Shown here: one piece after another, positions 11,016 to 17,523 of the stretch | How the letters are laid out: each line of letters starts with the position of its first letter | Numbering within the stretch: the stretch's first letter is position 1 | Source of the DNA: a virus | Virus record (IMG/VR): IMGVR_UViG_3300018059_000353 | Span: 1-21,399 of that record | DNA: 21,399 nucleotides | Reading direction: 5' to 3' (one strand) | Translations under genes and position numbers: made by a program | Notes under the pieces: generated by a model | What the model was told of the DNA's origin: nothing | Database searches by the model: none | The model's input: only the letters and a program-made list of their open reading frames with translations

Positions 11016-11076
11016 CGGAACAGCTACTCGCTGACCAGATCTGAGAACCACCACAACAATAAAAAGGGACGACACC

Positions 11077-11775
11077 ATGATATGGGACAGGATCAAGGGA
11101 TCAATACGCGCGATGATTCGGGAGGAACTGAAGGCGCAGGAGTATCGCCAGGCACGCAGCATCGACTACGGCCTGCGCATGAACGCCATCATGGACTCCG
11201 CGCGCTTCGTAGAGCAGAACATCCCGCTTTCCAAGCGTTTCTCGTCAGAGGATCTGCGCAGGCAGGCGATCCAGACGGCACCGCCCGGGATGATGCTCGA
11301 GTTCGGGGTGTGGAAAGGCGACTGGATCACGCGGATGTCGCAGATGGCGCCGAGCTTGCACTGGTACGGCTTCGATTCGTTCGAGGGGTTGCCGGAGGCG
11401 TGGTCGATTCGGCAGGCGGGATTCTTCGCGCTCGATGCGCTACCGGCGGTGCCGGCGAACGTCACGCTCGTGAAGGGCTGGTTCAAGGACACGCTGCCGA
11501 AGTTTCTGGACGAGCATTCCGGGCCGCTTGGCTTCAGTCACATCGACGGGGACCTCTACTCATCGACGATCGAGGTATTGGATCTGCTGGCCGAACGGCT
11601 GCAGGTGGGAACGACGCTGGTGCTGGATGACTTTCTCGTCGAGCCAGGCTGGCAGCGCGAAGAGCATCGGGCGTGGTTTGAATTTCTCGGCAAGAACCCG
11701 CGAATCCGGTGGGAGTACCTCGGCTACCAGCCGGATCTCTTCGGGTCGGTTGGGGTTAGGATCACGGGGGTCTGA
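11077..11775 (+). CDS. TylF/MycF-type class I methyltransferase
   Basis: 232 residues. SAM-binding motif I is MMLEFGVWKGDW (E75, G77), followed by WYGFDSFEGLPEAW (D100), GFSHIDGDLYSSTIEVL (D157/D159, metal-binding site of the TylF family) and LVLDDF (D184, D185). The family methylates hydroxyls of sugars in macrolides and in O-antigen or capsule glycans, using Mg2+. In a phage it may alter cell-surface sugars, or a modified base or glycan. It has its own ribosome site (AAAGGGA) after the 61-bp AT-richer spacer, which with its solitary position suggests a separately acquired (moron-type) gene. Confidence 0.8.
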   Translation: MIWDRIKGSIRAMIREELKAQEYRQARSIDYGLRMNAIMDSARFVEQNIPLSKRFSSEDLRRQAIQTAPPGMMLEFGVWKGDWITRMSQMAPSLHWYGFDSFEGLPEAWSIRQAGFFALDALPAVPANVTLVKGWFKDTLPKFLDEHSGPLGFSHIDGDLYSSTIEVLDLLAERLQVGTTLVLDDFLVEPGWQREEHRAWFEFLGKNPRIRWEYLGYQPDLFGSVGVRITGV

Positions 11776-11837
11776 GACGGCGTCGGAGAAGAGAGCCATG
11801 AGTTTTACAGGCTGGGAAGGCAACACGGCGAGCGGTA

Positions 11838-12095
11838 GTGCAGGCGAAGAACTTAACGTCAGACCAAGCCATCGAAGTGTTGCGCGCCGCGCTGCTCAAG
11901 GCGAAGCGCTCGCACTATTTCTGCGAAGACTGTTGGTATACCTGTCCAATGCACCCGGAAGGTTCTTGCAACGAGCGCAAGGCGAAGAAGTGCGACTGCG
12001 GCGCCGGTGAGTTTAACGCGGAGATTGACCGCGTTTTGCTCTGCGTCAAGGAGCGGAGCTATGAAAATTTGGGCGCTGCAGTCTGGCGGAAGTGA
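11838..12095 (+). CDS. Cys-rich hypothetical phage protein
   Basis: 85 residues. C29, C32, C36, C44, C52 and C54 (CEDCWYTCPMHPEGSCNERKAKKCDCGAGEFNAEID) recur as a compact zinc module in phage proteins of unknown function. GTG start without a clear ribosome site; a competing ATG frame from 11,798 becomes Arg-rich shadow and is not favoured. Its last 35 nt overlap the next gene. The 62 bp before it hold no convincing gene. Confidence 0.65.
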   Translation: MQAKNLTSDQAIEVLRAALLKAKRSHYFCEDCWYTCPMHPEGSCNERKAKKCDCGAGEFNAEIDRVLLCVKERSYENLGAAVWRK

Positions 12096-12297
12096 CGGAG
12101 ACGTCATCGTCGGCCACGTCATCCTGCCGGACGGACTAAACATTCGGGCCGAGCTAATCGAATACAGAGCGTGGTATCGCGATGTGTATTGTGCGAAGGG
12201 TGCGCGCGTACAGTATCAGACGTTTCAACGCTGGCTTACGGATCGTGGCGCGCGAGAGCCCACGCCGGACGAGCTAGAAGTTCTTGAAGAATACTGA
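12061..12297 (+). CDS. Hypothetical phage protein, last plus-strand gene
   Basis: 78 residues, no Cys pair; beta strands (VIVGHVILPDGLNIRAELIEYRAW) and an acidic C-terminal helix (TPDELEVLEEY). AAGGAG and a second GGAG stand 5-10 nt before the ATG. It converges on the Rz gene, whose stop is 21 bp away; an imperfect inverted repeat there (GCTGG...CCAGC with AGGG...CCCT) could form a shared weak terminator. Confidence 0.65.
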   Translation: MKIWALQSGGSDGDVIVGHVILPDGLNIRAELIEYRAWYRDVYCAKGARVQYQTFQRWLTDRGAREPTPDELEVLEEY

Positions 12298-12317
12298 GGC
12301 GCTGGCAGGGCCTGAAC

Positions 12318-12929
12318 TTAGCGTCCCTCTGACACCAGCCCGCCATTCATAAGCGCGGCTTGCTTGCGATACCACGAAACCCAGCCCGCTAATCGTTCAG
12401 CGTCTCGCTCGCACCGTCGAGCAGTATCACTAAGGCTTGCTGAAGCTCGCTCGATGCGTTCGTCGCTTCCGGTGGACTCAGGAGCGAGGCTGGGGCTTCC
12501 GGGAACCGCGGGCATTTGGCCACCGTTGCGATTGGCGTTGTACTGGCGCAGGAGGTGAGCGTAGCGGCGCTGATAATCAGCAGCGCGAGAGTCAATGGCC
12601 TTGAGTGCTTCGGCATGACGGGCTTCCTGTTCGGCGGTGAGACGTTCTGATGCAGTCTCTAGAGTACGGGTGCGTTCCTCGGCTCGGGCCTTGGCGAGCG
12701 CGGCGGCAAGAATGAGCGGCTTGTAGTGGCCTTCTGTCGCCTCTACACCGCGTTCGTAGGACCAGTGGTAGGCCGCGAGCAGCACGAGGCCGACGATGAG
12801 GACTCCGGCAAGCGGCTTCCAGAATTTCAGCGCGAGCGGTAGGAATGGAATCACGGCTGCGGCTCCGACTGTCGCGAATTGAAGTACCCGCGCCATGCGG
12901 TGAGCAGGCCGGATGCGAGCAGAATCCAC
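12318..12929 (-). CDS. Rz-like inner-membrane spanin (i-spanin)
   Basis: 203 residues from GTG. A transmembrane helix (about 37-55, FWKPLAGVLIVGLVLLAAYHW) anchors a long periplasmic coiled coil (about 72-140, rich in Ala/Glu/Arg), then a Pro-rich linker and another helix, the layout of Rz. Together with Rz1 it fuses inner and outer membranes in the last step of lysis. An ATG 11 codons downstream is an alternative start; neither has a clear ribosome site, and both overlap the upstream holin-candidate gene, implying coupling. Confidence 0.85.
   Translation of the reverse strand: MDSARIRPAHRMARVLQFATVGAAAVIPFLPLALKFWKPLAGVLIVGLVLLAAYHWSYERGVEATEGHYKPLILAAALAKARAEERTRTLETASERLTAEQEARHAEALKAIDSRAADYQRRYAHLLRQYNANRNGGQMPAVPGSPSLAPESTGSDERIERASASLSDTARRCERDAERLAGWVSWYRKQAALMNGGLVSEGR
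12389..12616 (-). CDS. Rz1-like outer-membrane spanin lipoprotein (o-spanin)
   Basis: 75 residues, encoded entirely inside the Rz-like gene in another frame, as in lambda. Signal peptide (about residues 1-22, basic start MPKHSR and hydrophobic LTLALLIISAATL) with lipobox LTSC and lipidation at C23; the mature chain is Pro/Ser-rich (PRFPEAPASLLSPPE), as in Rz1. A second Cys (C35) could allow dimerisation. Confidence 0.85.
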   Translation of the reverse strand: MPKHSRPLTLALLIISAATLTSCASTTPIATVAKCPRFPEAPASLLSPPEATNASSELQQALVILLDGASETLND

Positions 12930-13057
12930 TTGAGCGCTTTGTCCGTGAATACCCCATCGGCCACCGCGAGCACGCCTACGGTGACCTGCGAGAAACCAAT
13001 CGCCTTCGTGCCGTGCGAACGGAAAAAGTCATAGATGGTTTTCAATGCCGTCATCAT
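12851..13057 (-). CDS. Holin candidate
   Basis: 68 residues from the ATG that overlaps the lysozyme stop in ATGA; a longer frame upstream exists but lies inside the lysozyme gene. Two hydrophobic stretches (about 21-37 and 43-58) with charged ends (MMTALKTIYDFFRSHG..., RGYFNSRQSEPQP). Size, topology and position between lysozyme and spanin fit a two-helix holin. Other small membrane proteins upstream are competing candidates. Confidence 0.65.
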   Translation of the reverse strand: MMTALKTIYDFFRSHGTKAIGFSQVTVGVLAVADGVFTDKALKWILLASGLLTAWRGYFNSRQSEPQP

Positions 13058-13515
13058 CGGGCCCCCGTTGCGAGTTGTTTTGCGACGGCCTTGGCCCTCA
13101 CCGGTGTCTGCTTGGCCCATAGGCTATCGAGAGCTTCGGACTCGGCTTCCGTCCATACCTTGGCACGTATGGCGATCAGCATCTTCTTGAAGCCGCGCAG
13201 GCGGTCCATGCCCATCTGGTAGGCCATTTCGATCAGCGCCTCGCGCCGCATTTCGTCCAGGTCCGGCCAGAAGTCGAATACCCGCGCGCATTCCAGTTCA
13301 GTCGCCTCAAGCTGCTTCGTCATCAGCCAGTCGGCACCGACGACGGAGATCGACACGGTGAGCATGTGATTGTCGAGCAGGAACTTCCATTCCGCTGGCG
13401 ACAAGGGATTCGTTTCAAGACAACGCCCCTTGGCGAACGTCCACAACCCTTCCGTGTCCTTGTAGGGATTGGTACGGAATCCCTCGTGACCGGATACCGA
13501 TTCGAACAGGCTCAT
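13054..13515 (-). CDS. T4-type lysozyme (endolysin, GH24)
   Basis: 153 residues aligned end to end with T4 lysozyme. Catalytic triad intact at the same numbers, E11 (GHEGF), D20 (PYKDTEG) and T26 (LWTFAKG). Also conserved are the FDFWPDLDEMRREALIEMAYQMG helix and the QTPVRAKAV end. The GxGH loop is replaced by AKGRC. No signal peptide or SAR-type N-terminal helix, so it needs a holin to reach the wall, where it cuts the MurNAc-GlcNAc bond. ATGA overlaps on both sides. Confidence 0.95.
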   Translation of the reverse strand: MSLFESVSGHEGFRTNPYKDTEGLWTFAKGRCLETNPLSPAEWKFLLDNHMLTVSISVVGADWLMTKQLEATELECARVFDFWPDLDEMRREALIEMAYQMGMDRLRGFKKMLIAIRAKVWTEAESEALDSLWAKQTPVRAKAVAKQLATGAR

Positions 13516-13883
13516 CGTTCATCTCCCCGCTGTCCGTTGAACACCTTTGCGTCGAGCTTGTTCAGGCGGCGTTCGTGCTCTTCTACCGCGCGCGGCAGAT
13601 ATTTATCGACCACGAGATGCTTCCAGTCGCGCATACCCTGCTGATCCTTCTCCAGCGTCTTTACCTGCTGTAGCAGCGGCCACAGTTCCTTGTTGATGGC
13701 GGTGATAGTGTTCACGTACTCCGCGTCGCGATCCTTGGCGCGCTGCTCGAAGCGGCCCTCCAGCTTCGTAAGGGACGAAGCAATGGCAGCAATTCTGTGT
13801 TGCAGGAGCGCCCAGACCACCCCGACGAGCGCCAGAACAATCGGCAGCCCAACGATGAGAATGAACCTGGCATCGTCGCTCAC
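13512..13883 (-). CDS. Membrane-anchored coiled-coil lysis-region protein
   Basis: 123 residues: short N-terminus, one transmembrane helix (about 7-27, FILIVGLPIVLALVGVVWALL), then a charged helix to the end with heptads. GTG start directly follows the previous gene's TGA (TGAGTG). It could be a holin modulator or a scaffold; no family recognised. Confidence 0.75.
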   Translation of the reverse strand: MSDDARFILIVGLPIVLALVGVVWALLQHRIAAIASSLTKLEGRFEQRAKDRDAEYVNTITAINKELWPLLQQVKTLEKDQQGMRDWKHLVVDKYLPRAVEEHERRLNKLDAKVFNGQRGDER

Positions 13884-14069
13884 TCAGTCCTCGTTGCAGT
13901 ACGCCTGCGTTACCCGACGGGAGAGATAGCGGAACTGCTCATCGGTCCACGTCGCGCAGGCGAGGATCTGATCGACTTTCGTGCACTGGCCGGGCGTGAG
14001 ATGGTCACGCACTTCTGGATCGTCCAGCATGTTGCGGAATGAATTGATGATGATGACCTGATGTGAAAT
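13884..14069 (-). CDS. 61-residue protein with probable ATT start codon
   Basis: Reads MSHQVIIINSFRNMLDDPEVRDHL...ACATWTDEQFRYLSRRVTQAYCNED if ATT initiates. A perfect AAGGAG lies exactly 8 nt before that ATT and overlaps the previous stop (TAAGGAG), while the only ATG in frame (residue 14) has no ribosome site. The stop abuts the GTG of the downstream gene. Likely a soluble helical protein; function unknown. ATT starts are rare (infC in E. coli), often tied to IF3 autoregulation. Confidence 0.6.
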   Translation of the reverse strand: MSHQVIIINSFRNMLDDPEVRDHLTPGQCTKVDQILACATWTDEQFRYLSRRVTQAYCNED

Positions 14070-14081
14070 GTTCGCTGCTCC

Positions 14082-14351
14082 TTAGTGGTCGTCAGTCTTG
14101 ATACCCAAGGCTTCGATTCTGGCGCGCATGATCTGCGCGTCGTACTGCGCAAGGCGCGCTTCACGCTCGGCGAGCTGCGCGAGCACGACGGCGAGAATGG
14201 CAAGCCCTACGCCAAGCGTTCCGAGCACGATGGCGATGATGGATAGCGTGCGCTCGGACAGTTCGATCTTCGTGACCTGCACCTGCGCACGATCACTTGC
14301 GTGAACACTATCGTCCGGGCTCTGCGTGTGGTTCACGACATCAGGGTTCAC
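14082..14351 (-). CDS. Small membrane protein
   Basis: 89 residues from a GTG with GGAG 5 nt before it; this start overlaps the upstream gene's stop. A polar N-terminus (about 33), one transmembrane helix (LSIIAIVLGTLGVGLAILAVVLAQL, about 35-59) and a charged helical tail. Second of several adjacent one-helix proteins ahead of the lysozyme; candidate holin partner or antiholin. Confidence 0.65.
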   Translation of the reverse strand: MNPDVVNHTQSPDDSVHASDRAQVQVTKIELSERTLSIIAIVLGTLGVGLAILAVVLAQLAEREARLAQYDAQIMRARIEALGIKTDDH

Positions 14352-14577
14352 GTCCGCTCCGATAGCGCTGTCGCTCCTGAATGAGGAAGTCCACCTTCGC
14401 GCCGATGGCTTCGACCTTGCCGTTGATCGTGTAGAGAGCCTGTCCCACAGAGACGACGCCGATTGTAACCAGCGTCGCCACGATGCCGAGGACCCACCAG
14501 ATGAGGCGCGTGTTGCCATTCATGTTCCCCACGCCGTACGGGTTCTCATAGCCATCGGCTCCTACTTCACGTCTCAT
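14341..14577 (-). CDS. Small membrane protein, first of the lysis cluster
   Basis: 78 residues from the ATG chosen here; a GTG 21 codons upstream or an ATG 18 codons downstream are alternatives, and none has a good ribosome site. One transmembrane helix (about 25-46, LIWWVLGIVATLVTIGVVSV) then a helix (INGKVEAIGAKVDFLIQERQ). Same plan as the next gene, so the two may be distant copies or partners. Confidence 0.6.
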   Translation of the reverse strand: MRREVGADGYENPYGVGNMNGNTRLIWWVLGIVATLVTIGVVSVGQALYTINGKVEAIGAKVDFLIQERQRYRSGREP

Positions 14578-14771
14578 GTGCGTATTTTCATCGCGTGCTC
14601 GCGCCAGCGCACGATGACCGACATCTCCGGCGCCATACACGACTGTTCCGCTGTCACTTCTACCCCCGTCGTCACTTATTCTGCGTGATTTTAATTGCTA
14701 CGACCGCGCGCGCCAGCGAGAGGGGATGTCCCCGTCGTACCACAATGCAATTCCAGTATTGGCACCGAGCG

Positions 14772-14799
14772 TTACAGCGATGCAGATGTCTGCTAACCT
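14772..14799 (+). promoter_or_regulatory. Possible promoter of the plus-strand moron
   Basis: TTACAG at 14772-14777 and TGCTAACCT ending at 14799 (extended -10), 16-nt spacer. No ribosome site between it and the ATG 6 nt on. Weak, by eye only. Confidence 0.25.
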
Positions 14800-14805
14800 C
14801 GCCGC

Positions 14806-14997
14806 ATGCAGATATTCCGGATCTACCGTGTCCCGCCAGAGCGGCGGGCGAATGTGGATAAGGCCCTGCAAGAACTGCAGGCTGATCGAGACCGCAGGTG
14901 TACGACCTGCGAGACGACCTTTGCGGTGATCCTGCTGGTTCTCTTCGTGCTGTTATGGTTCGGCTTTGGGATACCGACGCCGATATCCCTCGCCTAG
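14806..14997 (+). CDS. Plus-strand moron-like membrane protein within the late region
   Basis: 63 residues: a charged N-terminal part (YRVPPERRANVDKALQELQADRDRRCTTCETTF) with CxxC, then one transmembrane helix (AVILLVLFVLLWFGFGI). It is the only plausible plus-strand gene among late genes and converges on the acyltransferase, overlapping its end by 45 bp. A possible promoter (TTACAG, 16 nt, TAACCT with a TG extension) would start transcription at or near the ATG, so the mRNA may be leaderless. Confidence 0.45.
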   Translation: MQIFRIYRVPPERRANVDKALQELQADRDRRCTTCETTFAVILLVLFVLLWFGFGIPTPISLA

Positions 14998-15942
14998 ACG
15001 AATCACGAGATTTCGCGCCGGACGCTCGTACCACCGCAGGGCAATCCACGCGATACCCATTGCCCCGACGACCGTGGCGACGATGCGTGACACTTGAGGC
15101 AGCCCTTCCGTCACCGACCATACAAACGGGTGGATGAGATAGAGCCCGTAGCTCACGTCGCCGAAGAAGCGACTGATACCCGCAAGCACCACGTTCTGTG
15201 TTGACCAGAAAAAGCCAGCGACAATCAGTACCGCGAGGCTTGTGTAGGCGACGCCCTGCCAACCCAAAAGCAAAGCGCGGTCGGGAGCACCGGGAAAGGC
15301 GAACAGTGCGATCGCGCAGGCAATCCCCAGCAGCGGCAGCCAGGTCCCGCGCGGCGCCAGCTTCGCAATCAGCATGCCGCCGAAGAAGAACACTAGAAAC
15401 GCGCCGGGCTGGGTGTAGACCGCGAAGCTCCCGAACAGGTCGGCCCCGACGACCTCACTGGCAAAGGCTAACCGCAGTGAGAAGAACGCAACGAACACGA
15501 GGATCGCCGCGCGCCCGGTGAGGCCCAGCAGCACCGGAAAGAGCGCATACAGCACGCACTCAATACCGAGGCTCCATCCTCCGGTAACCGATGAGGTCTG
15601 ACCCGGCGAGGCAAAGCCAAAGAGCATCGAGAGATTCAAGAACTCCCGTGCGCTATCCCAATCACGTCCAACAAGAGTCGGCGCGAGCGCACATGCAACA
15701 TAGAGGGGCGCAAGGCGTGCGAAGCGCCGCAGCAGGAACTGCGGGATTGAAAGGTCCTTCCCGAGCCGCCCGGCATATATGTGATAGAGCACCGCGCCGG
15801 AGATCGTGAAGAAGACGTAGACCCCGTAGAGTCCCCATTCACGGAAATGGGCAATCCCGCTCCACCATAGACAATGGTAGAGCGCCACCAGCAATGCGCA
15901 CAACCCCCGCAGCAGCTCGAGCCCGAGTAGTTTCTTCGGCAC
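14953..15942 (-). CDS. Acyltransferase-3 family membrane protein (probable O-antigen acetylase)
   Basis: 329 residues with about ten transmembrane helices. Family signatures: LELLRGLCALLVALYH (R12, H23), VYVFFTISGAVL, and FLLRRFARLAPLYV (RR..R..P-Y). OafA-type proteins move acetyl groups across the inner membrane to sugars of LPS; phage-carried members change serotype and block further adsorption. There is no C-terminal SGNH domain. GTG start after 15 bp from the tail-spike stop. Placement next to the spike, the receptor-binding enzyme, fits receptor modification by a lysogen. Confidence 0.85.
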   Translation of the reverse strand: MPKKLLGLELLRGLCALLVALYHCLWWSGIAHFREWGLYGVYVFFTISGAVLYHIYAGRLGKDLSIPQFLLRRFARLAPLYVACALAPTLVGRDWDSAREFLNLSMLFGFASPGQTSSVTGGWSLGIECVLYALFPVLLGLTGRAAILVFVAFFSLRLAFASEVVGADLFGSFAVYTQPGAFLVFFFGGMLIAKLAPRGTWLPLLGIACAIALFAFPGAPDRALLLGWQGVAYTSLAVLIVAGFFWSTQNVVLAGISRFFGDVSYGLYLIHPFVWSVTEGLPQVSRIVATVVGAMGIAWIALRWYERPARNLVIRLGEGYRRRYPKAEP

Positions 15943-15957
15943 CGCTCAAGTGTAGCT

Positions 15958-17523
15958 TCACATCGTGTTGGTAGCATGGTCCATGATCGCGACGTACACC
16001 ACGATAGTCATGTCGTTGGACCCATCCGGCAGGAATCCGGCATCCGTCGTGTACTGGCATCGCAGCGAGCCCCCGGAGGCAATCTTGTTCCCGTCCTGCA
16101 GCGGCGGGACCATTGTGGAGGCGTTGCCCGCGTTCGATGAGTTGAGCGTCAGGGTCGTGGTTGCGGCAACTCCCGAAACTAGCGGCTCGATCAGCATCGT
16201 TCCTGCGGTGACGTTCGCTTCCGTTGCCACCCCGATCCCTACCACCCATGCCGTATTGGGCATGCGGTAGAACGTTGCGGCCGCATTGACTCCGGCAAGC
16301 GCTACGTCCGTCTGGCTCGCCGCGACGTTCGTGACCTGGAAATAGAACGGGACGATGCTGAGGAACGATACTCGCGTTCCCAACGCCGCGATGTTGATGC
16401 TGGCGAGTTTCAGCCCGCTGGTATTCCAGTAGTTGCGGCCGATCTCGATGTCTCGTGAGTCCGCGCCAACCGTGATCGGCGGAAGTGTCGAAAGAGATGA
16501 GAAGCGATTTCCCTCAATGACGCATCCGCGCGCGCTGTTGTAGTTGACGCACGTCCCGGTTCCGGAAGTCTGGTTCGAGCGCACGATCTCGTTGCCGGAA
16601 ATGATCCCACCAAGGCATTGATCGGCAGACACCGCATCCAGGTAAATACAATCGAAGTTGCTGGCGGCGCCGGACAGCTCTCCGTGGCACCCCTGAATCA
16701 CATGGTGGCGAACGTTCTTGAGCGCGATCCAGTGGGCTCCAGCGTTGCCGTGGTTGAAATACGAATCGCGCATGATAAAGCTCGATCCGTCCTGCGCCAG
16801 CACGTTTTCGTTCGTGTTGTAGTGGACTTGAGAGCCGTCGCAAATGACGAGCTGCGTCCACGCCAGTGACTGCGCGCCCTTGTCGGCATGGATGCCGCGA
16901 TAGTTGCCCTCGATGACGCTCTTTCTCACGACGGTGATCTGCGTGTCGCCGCCGGAGAGGCGCAGACCCGCCTTGTCGGTCGAGGTGAAGCCGTGGATTT
17001 TCGAGTTGTCGAGCAGGATGGAATTGCCGGAAATGATCTCGATGCCGTGTCCTGTCGCGCCACTGCCTTCGAGTTCGATGTTCTGAAGCGTGAGTCCGAC
17101 CCAGCTCGTGGACTGCACGCCGGTCCCGGTGATCGCATTCCCGGAGCCGGTGTAAATAAGGCGTGTCGCCGCACTCGTTGCAAACTGCTCACCGAATGCC
17201 CCGCCGATGCCACGAAGCTTGACATGTTTGTTGACCGGGATGGTGAGCCCGGTGTTGTAGGTGATGTCCCCGTCCGTAATATCCACCGTCCCACCGCCGG
17301 TCGGCAGCGCATTGATGGCGGCCTGAAGCCCGGTGGCATTGGTTGCCGCGCTGGCGGATGAGGAAACGCCTTGGCGTGCGGCCTGCCCGGGCAGATACGC
17401 ATAGTTGACCGGGATGATGCCGGCGGCGCGCTCTGCGTCCGTGAGATCGCGCGAGTCATCCGCCGCGTCGAACACTTCGCCGCTCGCCGAGTCGAGTTGC
17501 TTGAGAAGCGGTGTCCGTGCCAT
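15958..17523 (-). CDS. Tail spike/fibre with right-handed beta-helix
   Basis: 521 residues. The N-terminal part (about 1-60) probably attaches to the tail tip; residues about 65-380 show pectate-lyase-like beta-helix features (GLQAAINALPTGGGTVDIT, repeated short strands, N/G turns such as VIEGNYRGI, IQGCHGELSG and VIEGNRFSS). The last 140 residues are beta-rich and may be a trimerising or carbohydrate-binding domain. Such spikes bind and often cleave surface polysaccharide; the catalytic residues cannot be named from sequence alone. ATG overlaps the upstream stop (ATGA). Confidence 0.85.
   Translation of the reverse strand: MARTPLLKQLDSASGEVFDAADDSRDLTDAERAAGIIPVNYAYLPGQAARQGVSSSASAATNATGLQAAINALPTGGGTVDITDGDITYNTGLTIPVNKHVKLRGIGGAFGEQFATSAATRLIYTGSGNAITGTGVQSTSWVGLTLQNIELEGSGATGHGIEIISGNSILLDNSKIHGFTSTDKAGLRLSGGDTQITVVRKSVIEGNYRGIHADKGAQSLAWTQLVICDGSQVHYNTNENVLAQDGSSFIMRDSYFNHGNAGAHWIALKNVRHHVIQGCHGELSGAASNFDCIYLDAVSADQCLGGIISGNEIVRSNQTSGTGTCVNYNSARGCVIEGNRFSSLSTLPPITVGADSRDIEIGRNYWNTSGLKLASINIAALGTRVSFLSIVPFYFQVTNVAASQTDVALAGVNAAATFYRMPNTAWVVGIGVATEANVTAGTMLIEPLVSGVAATTTLTLNSSNAGNASTMVPPLQDGNKIASGGSLRCQYTTDAGFLPDGSNDMTIVVYVAIMDHATNTM

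Noticed and set aside
11798-12010. Gene starting MSFTGWEGNTASG
   Set aside because: After about 25 residues it becomes Arg/Leu-rich shadow of the Cys-rich gene at 11,838, which has the recognisable pattern. A frameshift joining the two cannot be excluded but is not needed.
14718-14733. GGGGATGTCCCC as an operator
   Set aside because: Short palindrome with no second copy nearby and no clear promoter for the minus strand.
14672-15262. 196-residue minus-strand frame across the acyltransferase end
   Set aside because: Arg/Ser-rich shadow in another frame of the acyltransferase and the region beyond it.
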